A DNA stretch of 64,000 nt from Paraplanobispora takensis (GTDB lineage Bacteria; Actinomycetota; Actinomycetes; Streptosporangiales; Streptosporangiaceae), in contig NZ_BOOK01000024.1 in assembly GCF_016863195.1 (NCBI RefSeq), positions 62,001 through 126,000 on the forward strand, given 5' to 3'. Within the stretch, counting starts at the first letter, position 1. Each line of letters starts with the position of its first letter. Of the stretch, positions 8,385 through 15,820 are shown piece by piece. The notes beneath the pieces were generated by a model. The model was not told where the DNA came from. It worked only from the letters and a program-made list of their open reading frames with translations, and did not search any database. The position numbers and the translations under genes were made by a program.

Positions 8385-9557
8385 CTATTCGACCAGGACA
8401 CAGTGGGTGCGGCGGTAGGTCGTCGGCATGCAGCGGTTGCAGTGGGTGCAGCCGGAGACGACGCTCCGGTCCTCGCGGACGCGGTTCGGCAGATCGGGGT
8501 CCATGAGCAGCGCCCGGCCCATGGCGGCGAACTCGAAGCCCTCGCGCATGGCCAGTTCCATCCCGGTGATCCCGGTGATCCCGCCGAGCAGGACCAGCGG
8601 CGTGCGCAGGGCGGCGCGGAAGGCACGGGCCTGGTCGAGGAGATAGGCCTCCCGGTAGGGGTACTCCCGCAGGAGCCGGCCGCCCAGCAGGCGTACGCCC
8701 AGCCGCTGGGGCTGCGGGAAGACCGCGGCGAACTCCTTGACCGGCGCCTCACCCCGGAACAGGTACATCGGGTTGAGCAGCGAGCTGCCGGCGGTCAGCT
8801 CGATGGCGTCGAGCCCGCCGTCCTCCTCCAGCCAGGCCGCGACCTGCAGGCTCTCCTCGGGCACCAGGCCGCCGCGGACCCCGTCGTCCATGTTGAGCTT
8901 GGCGAGGATCGCGATCCGGCCGCCCACGGCGTCGCGTACGGCGCGGGCGATCTCGCGGGCCATCCGGGCCCGGCCGGCCAGACTCCCGCCGTAGCCGTCG
9001 TCGCGCCGGTTGAGGCGGGGGCTGAGGAACGCGCTGACCAGATAGTTGTGCCCGAAGTGGATCTCGACGGCGTCGAAGCCGGACTCGGCGGCCAGCCGCG
9101 CCGCGTCGGCGTGGGCCCGCACGATGCGGGCGATGTCGTCCGGGGTCGCCGCGCGGGTCGCGGTCATCCCCAGCGGGTTGAACCGCCGGGACGGGCCCAG
9201 CGCGGGGAGCCGGTTGGAGGCCGGGTTCGCCACCGGCCCGGCGTGCCCGATCTGCGCGGAGACGGCCGCGCCCTCGGCGTGTGCGGCCTCCGCCAGGCGG
9301 CGCAGCCCCGCGACGGCCTCGGGACGCATCCAGATCTGCCTGCGCTGGGTACGGCCCTCCGGGGCGACGGCGCAGTACGCCACCGTGGTCATGCCGACCC
9401 CACCGGCGGCCATCCGCCGGTGGAACTCCACCAGGTCGTCGGAGACCAGCGCCTGCGGGGTCCTGCCCTCGAAGGTCGCGGCCTTGATCAGGCGGTTGCG
9501 CAAGTTGATCGGCCCGAGCCTCGCGGGGGCGAAGACGTCGGGCGCGTTCTCGGCCAT
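8385..9557 (-). CDS. NADH:flavin oxidoreductase, Old Yellow Enzyme family
   Basis: A 390-residue FMN TIM-barrel enzyme. It starts with the family pattern FAPARLGPINLRNRLIKAAT, carries the substrate/flavin site EIHFGHNYLVSAFLSPRLNR near 165-185, and ends with a cysteine cluster (CTHCNRCMPT, then a further Cys) near 365-388, as in the dienoyl-CoA-reductase branch. That suggests an iron-sulfur cluster or its remnant, but the second C-terminal NAD-binding domain of full-length FadH is absent. It would reduce an activated C=C bond. It follows the sulfur genes by 31 bases but has its own palindrome upstream and may be separately controlled. Confidence 0.9.
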   Translation of the reverse strand: MAENAPDVFAPARLGPINLRNRLIKAATFEGRTPQALVSDDLVEFHRRMAAGGVGMTTVAYCAVAPEGRTQRRQIWMRPEAVAGLRRLAEAAHAEGAAVSAQIGHAGPVANPASNRLPALGPSRRFNPLGMTATRAATPDDIARIVRAHADAARLAAESGFDAVEIHFGHNYLVSAFLSPRLNRRDDGYGGSLAGRARMAREIARAVRDAVGGRIAILAKLNMDDGVRGGLVPEESLQVAAWLEEDGGLDAIELTAGSSLLNPMYLFRGEAPVKEFAAVFPQPQRLGVRLLGGRLLREYPYREAYLLDQARAFRAALRTPLVLLGGITGITGMELAMREGFEFAAMGRALLMDPDLPNRVREDRSVVSGCTHCNRCMPTTYRRTHCVLVE

Positions 9558-9574
9558 GCCTCACTGTTTACCAA

Positions 9575-9586
9575 ACAAGCGCTTGT
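9575..9586. promoter_or_regulatory. palindrome upstream of the Old Yellow Enzyme gene, possible TetR-type operator
   Basis: A perfect 12-base palindrome, ACAAGCGCTTGT, sits 18 bases before the ATG at 9557, between the preceding stop and this start. ACAAGCGCTTGT-type sequences are common TetR-family operators. It suggests a local promoter for the oxidoreductase rather than pure read-through from the sulfur operon. Confidence 0.45.
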
Positions 9587-9588
9587 CT

Positions 9589-10764
9589 TCATAGACCTCC
9601 ACCGGAGGCCGCCCGGCCGGCGACCGCTCCGGCCGGGACGCCGGTCCCGCCCCGGGCCCGGCGGCGCAGCTCGGGCAGGACGCCCTCGCCGAACCGGTAC
9701 GCCTCCTCCAGGTGCGGATAGCCGGAGAGGATGAATTCCTCGACGCCGAGCGCGGCGTACTCCTCGATGCGGTCGGCGACCTCCCCGTGGCTGCCGACCA
9801 GCGCGGTGCCCGCCCCCGCCCGGACCAGCCCGACCCCCGACCAGAGGTTGGGATATATCTCCAGGTCGCGGGCCGTACCGCCGGTACCGAAGCCCGCGTT
9901 CAGCTCCAGCATGCGCCGCTGCCCGACCGACTCGCTGCGGCCCAGCGCCTCGCGGGCGCGCCGGATGCCGTCGGGGTCGAGGCCGTCCAGCAGGCGTTCG
10001 GCCTCCGCCCAGGCCTCCCCCGCGGTGTCACGGGCGATCACGTGGAGCCGGATGCCGAAGCGGAGCGCGCGCCCCCGCGCGGCGGCCAGCCCGCGCATCC
10101 AGTCGATCTTCCCTGCCACCTGGGCGGGCGGTTCGCCCCAGGTGAGGTAGACGTCGGCGTGCGCGGCGGCGACCGGCCCGGCCGCCGCGGAGGAGCCGCC
10201 GAAGTAGATCTCCGGCAGCGGGTCGGGCGGGGCCGAGACCGTGGCGCCCTCCACCCGGTAGTGCTCCCCGGCGAAGTCGTACGGCTCGCCGCTCCAGGCA
10301 CCCCGCACGACCGACAGGAACTCCCCGGTGCGGGCGTAGCGCTCGTCCTTCGGCAGGTGGTCGCCGAAGCGGCGCTGCTCGGCCGAGTCCCCTCCCGTCA
10401 CGACGTTCAACAGCAGCCTGCCCCGCGACAGCCGCTGGTGGGCGGCGGCCATCTGCGCGGCGAGGGTGGGCGACAGCAGACCGGGCCGGAAGGCCACCAG
10501 GAACTTCAGCCGCTCGGTCTCCCGGGCGAGCGCCGCGGTGACCAGCCAGGCGTCCTCGCACCAGGTGCCGGTCGGGGTCAGCACGCCCTCGAAGCCGAGC
10601 GACTCGGCGGCGCGGGCGATCTGCGCGAGATAGTCGATGCCGGGTGCCCGCAAGGCCGCGCGGCCGTTCCCCGCCTCCAGACCGTGCCCCCGCTGCGACC
10701 CCTGCCCCGTGCCGACGAGCCCCCGGCTGTCACCGGCCGTCGGCAGGAACCAGTGGAACCTCAC
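9589..10764 (-). CDS. FMNH2-dependent alkanesulfonate monooxygenase-like LLM flavoprotein (first of three)
   Basis: A luciferase-like monooxygenase of about 391 residues, closest in pattern to SsuD: FHWFLPTAGDSRG at the start, LNVVTGGDSAEQRRFGDH near 115-135, and the C-terminal GTALVGSHGEVADRIEEY. SsuD enzymes use reduced FMN and oxygen to cleave the C-S bond of sulfonates, releasing sulfite and an aldehyde. The GTG at 10764 overlaps the upstream stop as GTGA; longer starts would be antisense-like, arginine-rich sequence. The reduced flavin presumably comes from the flavin reductase encoded at 12154-12672. Of the three LLM proteins here it is the most SsuD-like. Confidence 0.9.
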   Translation of the reverse strand: MRFHWFLPTAGDSRGLVGTGQGSQRGHGLEAGNGRAALRAPGIDYLAQIARAAESLGFEGVLTPTGTWCEDAWLVTAALARETERLKFLVAFRPGLLSPTLAAQMAAAHQRLSRGRLLLNVVTGGDSAEQRRFGDHLPKDERYARTGEFLSVVRGAWSGEPYDFAGEHYRVEGATVSAPPDPLPEIYFGGSSAAAGPVAAAHADVYLTWGEPPAQVAGKIDWMRGLAAARGRALRFGIRLHVIARDTAGEAWAEAERLLDGLDPDGIRRAREALGRSESVGQRRMLELNAGFGTGGTARDLEIYPNLWSGVGLVRAGAGTALVGSHGEVADRIEEYAALGVEEFILSGYPHLEEAYRFGEGVLPELRRRARGGTGVPAGAVAGRAASGGGL

Positions 10765-11696
10765 GACGCCGCCCCGGCGGCTCCGGCGGCCTGCGCGACA
10801 CCCGCGTCCTCGCCGGTGAGCGGCGCGGGCTCGGCCCAGCCGCCGGGCAGGACCCGTTCCACGGCCGCGCGGTACTCCGCCGCCCGCCGCCATCCGGGGA
10901 CGACGGCGTGGCCGCCCGGTCCGCGCAGGACGACGGTGGGGAAGCCGTAACGCAGCCGGTCGCCGTCGGGACGGGCCGCGCCGGGCGCGGGTCCCTCACC
11001 GATCAGGCCGACGACCTCGGGGAGCGGGTCGCGCGTCTCCTCCCAGTCGCGCTCCAGACGCGCCCGCACCTGCGGGGAGTCCAGGTCGGCCAGGAGCCGG
11101 TCGAGGTCGAGGCCGGGCGTCCCGCGCAGCGCGTCGGCGACGGCCCGCGGGTCGTCGGCCGGGCGGCCGTGCACGAAGAAGGACTCGCGCAGCCTGCGCA
11201 GCACCCGGCCGGCGACGTCGTCGCCCTGGAGCTCCGCGGCGGCCGCCGCCGTACAGGCCGGACGCGTCGTGGTGTGCGCGTAGGCCAGGACGTCCGGGAC
11301 CGGGGCACCGGTGTGCCGGGCGACGTCGTGCCAGCCGGCGAGCACGGCCGCCGCGTCGCCCCGCCCTCCGGCGGGCCCGTCGAGCTGGACGCCGAACACG
11401 CGCCGCCAGCGCACGCCCCCGCCCCGCTCCTGCCCACTCCGCTCCGGCCCGTCGGCCCGCTCCAGATCACCGGCGTGCTCCAGCCCGGCCCGCTCCAGCC
11501 CGGCCCGCTCCAGCCCGGCCCGCTCCAGGGCCAGGCGGAGGCGGCGCAGCTTCGGCTCGCTGCCCCAGGCCCACACGCATCCGGGGTCGGTGTACTCGAC
11601 CACCTCGATCACGGCGGCCCCGGCATCGGCCGTCCCGGCGCCCGCCGTACTGCTCGCCGCGGTGTCCGCCACGGTGTCCGCCACGGGGGCCGTCAC
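10761..11696 (-). CDS. DsbA/FrnE-like thioredoxin-fold protein
   Basis: About 311 residues with a FrnE/DsbA-type fold. The redox site EYTDPGCVWAWGSEPKLRRL near residues 34-54 has a single cysteine rather than CxxC, typical of the branch that acts as a thiol transferase or isomerase with mycothiol or an external thiol. Between about 60 and 90 is a low-complexity insert of ERAGL repeats, produced by a three-fold 15-base DNA repeat at 11481-11525. The GTG overlaps the cupin stop. In this setting it may handle mixed disulfides or organosulfur intermediates, which is inference. Confidence 0.7.
   Translation of the reverse strand: MTAPVADTVADTAASSTAGAGTADAGAAVIEVVEYTDPGCVWAWGSEPKLRRLRLALERAGLERAGLERAGLEHAGDLERADGPERSGQERGGGVRWRRVFGVQLDGPAGGRGDAAAVLAGWHDVARHTGAPVPDVLAYAHTTTRPACTAAAAAELQGDDVAGRVLRRLRESFFVHGRPADDPRAVADALRGTPGLDLDRLLADLDSPQVRARLERDWEETRDPLPEVVGLIGEGPAPGAARPDGDRLRYGFPTVVLRGPGGHAVVPGWRRAAEYRAAVERVLPGGWAEPAPLTGEDAGVAQAAGAAGAAS
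11481..11525. repeat. three perfect copies of a 15-base tandem repeat inside the DsbA-like gene
   Basis: The unit CAGCCCGGCCCGCTC occurs three times head to tail. It is in frame (five codons) and gives the GLERA repeat of the protein, so copy-number changes would alter length without frameshift. Confidence 0.9.
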
Positions 11697-12154
11697 CGCG
11701 ACGTCAGGACCGGGCCGGTCCAGCTCAGCTCGTCGAGGTTGACCACGATCGCCTCCTGCGTGCTGCGCGCGATCACCACGATCGCCTCCAGGTCGGGGTC
11801 CGGGTTCTCCTCCCGGTGCGGGACGAAGGGCGGCACGAAGATGTAGTCGCCCGGCTGGGTGTCGATGCGCACCTCGACCGGCTCCTCGCCCTCGATGTCG
11901 ACGAAGACGAACGACGGGGTGCCGCTGACGACGTAGATCGCGGTCTCGGACTCGCCGTGGTGGTGGTTGGCCGAGGCCGTCGCGGGCGCGACGTGGGTCT
12001 GCCCCATCCACAGCCGGTCGGAGCCGACGGTGGCGCCGCTGATCGCCGCCCGCCGGTGCATGCCGCCGGTCTGGGCCGTCTCCGAGGTGAGCCCGGAGGG
12101 CGCGATGCGGTGCAGCTTGCGGTGGAACGGGTCCTCGGGGATGACGATGGGCAT
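11693..12154 (-). CDS. cupin-domain protein
   Basis: A 153-residue single-cupin protein. The two cupin motifs are visible: ANHHHGESETAIYVVSG near 70-88 (metal-binding His-His-His...Glu) and GDYIFVPPFVPHREENPD near 107-125 with the last His ligand. It may be a dioxygenase, isomerase or ligand sensor; the substrate is not evident. The ATG shares one base with the flavin-reductase stop (TGATG) and its own stop overlaps the next GTG, so it is coupled on both sides within the sulfur island. Cupins such as cysteine dioxygenase act on sulfur compounds, but the sequence is not close enough to claim that. Confidence 0.8.
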   Translation of the reverse strand: MPIVIPEDPFHRKLHRIAPSGLTSETAQTGGMHRRAAISGATVGSDRLWMGQTHVAPATASANHHHGESETAIYVVSGTPSFVFVDIEGEEPVEVRIDTQPGDYIFVPPFVPHREENPDPDLEAIVVIARSTQEAIVVNLDELSWTGPVLTSR

Positions 12155-12672
12155 CAGGCTCTCCTGCTCTGGTCGGCGGGGTGCGGTGCGAGCGCCCCGA
12201 AGTCTCCGTTGTGGTACAGCAGCGGCGGGTGCGCGGGATCGGCGTCCCCGCCGACGACGCGGCCGACGACCAGCCGGTGGTCGCCCGCGATGAACCTCTC
12301 CTGGGTACGGCAGAGCAGCCACGCCGCCGCGCCGCGCAGCAGCGGCTCCCCCGTGGGGAGTGTCTCCCAGCGCCCGGGATCGGCGAACCGGTCCGCGCCC
12401 TTGCGGGCGAACAGCTCGGCCACGTCGCGCTGGTCCTCGGCCAGGATGTGCACGACGAACCCCTCGGACTCCCGGATCGCCGGCCAGCTCGACGAGCCGA
12501 CCGAGATGCCGAACGACAGCAGCGGCGGGTCCAGCGACATGGACGTCACCGAGGTGGCGGTGAAACCGGCCGGGCCGGGCGCGGTGACGACGGCGACGCC
12601 GGCGGCGTGCCTGCGGAAGGCCGACAGGAAGACCTCGCGCGGTCCCTGCCCGCCGATCGACTGGACGCTCAT
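12154..12672 (-). CDS. flavin reductase (HpaC/SsuE-type FMN reductase domain)
   Basis: A 172-residue flavin-reductase domain protein (split-barrel NAD(P)H:FMN oxidoreductase). Typical segments are GVAVVTAPGPAGFTATSVTS near 25-45, SLDPPLLSFGI, and FVVHILAEDQRDVAELFA. It should supply FMNH2 to the LLM monooxygenases and the DszC/SfnB-like protein nearby, completing two-component monooxygenase systems. Its ATG overlaps the stop of the DszC-like gene (ATGA), which favours coordinated synthesis. It belongs to the HpaC/DszD family rather than the flavodoxin-fold SsuE of E. coli. Confidence 0.85.
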   Translation of the reverse strand: MSVQSIGGQGPREVFLSAFRRHAAGVAVVTAPGPAGFTATSVTSMSLDPPLLSFGISVGSSSWPAIRESEGFVVHILAEDQRDVAELFARKGADRFADPGRWETLPTGEPLLRGAAAWLLCRTQERFIAGDHRLVVGRVVGGDADPAHPPLLYHNGDFGALAPHPADQSRRA

Positions 12673-14039
12673 CTGCGGATTTCTCCTTCTCCGAGTTCTC
12701 CGAAGGCCAGCGCTCCCGCGCCGGTCAGGATGGTGTCGTCCTGCGGGGTGTGGACGCGCCCGCACAGCACGTCCCGGTAGTGCCGCTCCAGCGGGTTGCG
12801 CCGCGACAGGCCGGGGTTGCCGGTCAGCGCGAGCCCCTGTTCGACGATCCGGATCGCGTTGCCCGTGACGGTGTACTTGACCAGGCCGGAGCGGGCCGCC
12901 GCCTCGTCCCCGGCGTCGACGGCGTGGGCGGCGCCCTCCAGCAGCCGGTCACCGGTAAGCAGCCACGCCTCGATCTCCCCGACGGCCGCCTGGAAGCGGG
13001 GCAGGGTCGCCAGCGGGCGGCCGAGGTTGGCCGGGGTGCGCTCGCCCAGATAGCGCACCAGCCAGTTCCGGGCGGCGCGGGCGACGCCGTGGTAGAGCGC
13101 GCCCAGGACGACGTTGTTCCAGCCCAGGAAGGCGGTCCCGCGCCCGGCGGGCGGGGCGCCCGCCGGGTTGAGGTCCACGGCGTGCCCGGCGGGGATCCGC
13201 GCCCCGGTGAAGATCACGTCGTCGCTGCGGGTGGCCCGCATGCCGAGCTGGTCCCAGGTCTCCTCGACCCGGTAGCCGGGCGTGCCCGCCTCGACGAGGA
13301 AGGCCCCGACCAGCGGTTCGGGGTCGTCGGTGCGCGCCCACACCGACAGCCAGCGCAGCCCGGGGACACCGGTGCTGTAGATCTTGTGCCCGGTCAGCGA
13401 CCAGTGCTCGCCCTGCCGGGCAGCGACGGTGGCGGGCAGGCCGCCCCTGGCGGGGGTGCCGAGGTCGGGCTCCACCCGCAGGGAGTTGATCAGCGCGGGG
13501 CCCTCGGCCGCCGAGCGCTGCACCCGCTCCCTGACCTCGGCGGGCCAGGCGTTGTCCGGGGCGCGCAGCGCGGCGTGCGTCATCAGGTGCTGCGCGGTCA
13601 CCAGCGCCACCGAGGGGTCGGCCCCGGCGACCGCCCCGACGACGACGGCGGTCTGCGCCAGGCCGGCCTCGCGCCCGCCGTACCGCCCGGGCAGGGTCAG
13701 GGTGAGGACCCCGGCGGCGTGCAGCGCCTCGAACGCCTCGTGCGGGAAGCTCGCCCGCCTGTCGTGCTCGGCCGCCCGCTCCGCGATGCCCGCGAGCGCC
13801 TCCCCGAGCCCGGCGGTCCACCCCTCCGGTCCGGCCTGCGCCCGCGGACCCGCCTGCGCCTGCGCCTGCGGCCCCGTTCCCGGCGGTGCCTCCGTCCGCG
13901 CTCCCACCCGCACTTCCGGCCCTGCTCCCGGCCCTGCTCCCACCCGCACTTCCGGCCCTGCTCCCGTCCGCGTCTCCGGCCGTGTCCCGGTCTGCGTCTC
14001 CGATCCTGCTCGCGTCCGTGGTTCCGGCGGTGCCGTCAC
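12669..14039 (-). CDS. acyl-CoA-dehydrogenase-fold flavin monooxygenase (DszC/SfnB-like)
   Basis: About 456 residues. After a low-complexity N-terminal arm of some 75 residues (TGAGPEVRVGAG repeats), an acyl-CoA dehydrogenase fold follows: GVLTLTLPGRYGGREAGL, SLTGHKIYSTGVPG, QLGMRATRSDDVIFTG and a C-terminal helical bundle. The members closest in context, DszC and SfnB, use FMNH2 and oxygen to oxidise sulfides or sulfoxides rather than dehydrogenating CoA esters. The overlap with the flavin reductase supports a monooxygenase role. The arm is encoded by imperfect DNA repeats and is probably disordered. The GTG at 14039 overlaps the ABC gene stop. Confidence 0.75.
   Translation of the reverse strand: MTAPPEPRTRAGSETQTGTRPETRTGAGPEVRVGAGPGAGPEVRVGARTEAPPGTGPQAQAQAGPRAQAGPEGWTAGLGEALAGIAERAAEHDRRASFPHEAFEALHAAGVLTLTLPGRYGGREAGLAQTAVVVGAVAGADPSVALVTAQHLMTHAALRAPDNAWPAEVRERVQRSAAEGPALINSLRVEPDLGTPARGGLPATVAARQGEHWSLTGHKIYSTGVPGLRWLSVWARTDDPEPLVGAFLVEAGTPGYRVEETWDQLGMRATRSDDVIFTGARIPAGHAVDLNPAGAPPAGRGTAFLGWNNVVLGALYHGVARAARNWLVRYLGERTPANLGRPLATLPRFQAAVGEIEAWLLTGDRLLEGAAHAVDAGDEAAARSGLVKYTVTGNAIRIVEQGLALTGNPGLSRRNPLERHYRDVLCGRVHTPQDDTILTGAGALAFGELGEGEIRR
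13901..13960. repeat. 24-base direct repeat in the N-terminal arm of the DszC-like gene
   Basis: The same 24 bases occur at 13901-13924 and 13937-13960, with a 12-base partial copy between them. All units are multiples of three and encode the repeating GPEVRVGAG-type arm. Confidence 0.85.
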
Positions 14040-15820
14040 CTGGCCACCTCCCATGCCGCGTGGAGGGCGGCGTACCGCCCGCCCCTGGTGATCAGTTCGT
14101 CGTGGGTGCCGAGCTCGGCGATGCCGCCGTCCTCGACGACCGCGATCCGGTCGGACCGCTCGACGGTGGAGAGCCGGTGCGCGATCACGATGACCGTGCG
14201 CCCCTCCGTCAGCCGGTCCATCGCCTCGGTGATCCGGCTCTCGGTGCCGGGATCGACGCTGGAGGTGGCCTCGTCGAGCATGAGCACGTCGGCGTCCACC
14301 AGCGCCGCCCTGGCGAGGGCGACGAGCTGGCGCTCCCCGGCCGACAGCAGCGCGCCGCGCTCGCCCACCTCGGCGTGCGGGTCGAAGCGGCCGGTCGCGC
14401 CGATCAGGTCGAGCGCGGCCCGTACCTCGCTCTCGGAGGCTCCCGGCCGGGCGAAGCGGATGTTCTCCAGTACGGTGCCCTGGAACAGATGTCCCTCCTG
14501 CGGGACCAAAACGACGCGGCGGCGCAGCGCCTCGCGGGAGACCTCCCGCAGGTCGGCGCCCGCGTAGGTCACCGTCCCGCCGTCCGGGTCGTACAGCCCC
14601 GCGGCCAGCTTGGCGAGCGTGGACTTGCCCGCGCCGGTCGGGCCCACCAGGGCGAGCCGCTCCCCCGGCGGAACCCGCAGCGACACGCCGTCCAGGACCG
14701 GTGCCGCCGCCCCCGGATAGCCGAAGGCGACCCGGTCGAGCCGGAGTTCCCCGCCCGGCGGGAGCTCCGCCGGCCGGTCCGGCGTCGACCGGTCCGCCGT
14801 GCCGTACCGGCGCTCCGGCTCGGTGTCGAGCAGGCCGTACAGCTTGCCGAGCGCGGCGGCTGAGGCCTGGGCGGTGTTGAACAGATAGCTGAGCTGCTGC
14901 ACCGGCTCGAAGACGCCGAGCAGGTACAGCACGAACGCCGTCATCGTGCCGAGGCTCAGCTCGCCTCCGGCCACCATCAGCCCTCCGGCGCCCAGGACGA
15001 GCGCCGTGGCGGCGGCCCCGGCGAACTCCAGAACCGGCAGGTACTCCGCCTGCACCCGCACCGCGGTCACGTTGGCCCGCAGCAGCCGCCGGTTGCCGTC
15101 GAGGAAGGCGGCCAGCCGCCGTTCCCCCTGCCCGAACGCCTGGGTGATCCGCACCCCGGTGACGCCCTCCTGCAACGCGGACATGGTCGCGGCCGTCTCG
15201 TCGCGCACGGCCAGGTAGGCCCGCCCCGAGCGGCGCTTGAAGCGGATCGTGGCCCAGGCCACGAGAGGCGCCAGCACCAGGCAGACCAGGGCGAGCTTCC
15301 ACGACAGCAGGGTGAGCACCACGGCCAGCAGGCCCAGGGTGAGCAGGTTCTGCACCAGCTGCGCCAGGCCGAGCTGGACGAGGTCCTGCAGCGCGTCGAT
15401 GTCGGAGGTCATCCGGGAGACGAGCACGCCGGTGGGATTGCGGTCGAAGAACGCCGCGGGCATGCGCAGCAGGTGCGTGAACACCCGCTCGCGCAGGTCG
15501 CGCAGGAAGCGTTCGCCGACCCGGCCGACCAGGAGGATCTGGGCTCGCGACAGCAGCAGCGTGGCCGCCGCCGCGCCCAGGAACGCCAGGACGGCCCCGG
15601 CCAGGACGCCGGGCTCGCCCAGGCCCCGGTCGACGGCCTCGCGCAGGATCCACGGCCCGGTCAGCGAGGCCGAGGTGCCGGCGACGAGGACCGCCACGGC
15701 CGCGGCGGCCGTCCACCGGTAGGGGCGGATCATGCCGAGCGTACGGCGCACCACCCGCCCGGCGGCGGCCCGGTCGAGCCGGTCCCGGTCGGAGACCGCG
15801 TGGGTCAGGGACCACACCAT
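14036..15820 (-). CDS. ABC exporter half-transporter (subunit with catalytic Walker B)
   Basis: A 594-residue half-transporter: six membrane helices in about 1-330, then a nucleotide-binding domain. Walker A is VGPTGAGKST near 395, Walker B is VLMLDEATSSVD with the catalytic glutamate, and the H-loop is VIAHRLSTVE. The signature is LSAGERQLVALARA, a departure from LSGGQ. Combined with the upstream partner, whose Walker B has Asp in place of Glu, this is the asymmetric site pattern of heterodimeric exporters such as TM287/288. It overlaps both neighbours. An exporter inside an uptake and catabolism operon is unusual; it may expel a toxic intermediate. Substrate unknown. Confidence 0.9.
   Translation of the reverse strand: MVWSLTHAVSDRDRLDRAAAGRVVRRTLGMIRPYRWTAAAAVAVLVAGTSASLTGPWILREAVDRGLGEPGVLAGAVLAFLGAAAATLLLSRAQILLVGRVGERFLRDLRERVFTHLLRMPAAFFDRNPTGVLVSRMTSDIDALQDLVQLGLAQLVQNLLTLGLLAVVLTLLSWKLALVCLVLAPLVAWATIRFKRRSGRAYLAVRDETAATMSALQEGVTGVRITQAFGQGERRLAAFLDGNRRLLRANVTAVRVQAEYLPVLEFAGAAATALVLGAGGLMVAGGELSLGTMTAFVLYLLGVFEPVQQLSYLFNTAQASAAALGKLYGLLDTEPERRYGTADRSTPDRPAELPPGGELRLDRVAFGYPGAAAPVLDGVSLRVPPGERLALVGPTGAGKSTLAKLAAGLYDPDGGTVTYAGADLREVSREALRRRVVLVPQEGHLFQGTVLENIRFARPGASESEVRAALDLIGATGRFDPHAEVGERGALLSAGERQLVALARAALVDADVLMLDEATSSVDPGTESRITEAMDRLTEGRTVIVIAHRLSTVERSDRIAVVEDGGIAELGTHDELITRGGRYAALHAAWEVAR

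Noticed and set aside
12669-15815. 1048-codon minus-strand ORF joining the DszC-like protein to upstream sequence
   Set aside because: The upstream half is a shifted-frame shadow of the ABC exporter gene; the real start is the GTG at 14039 overlapping the ABC stop.
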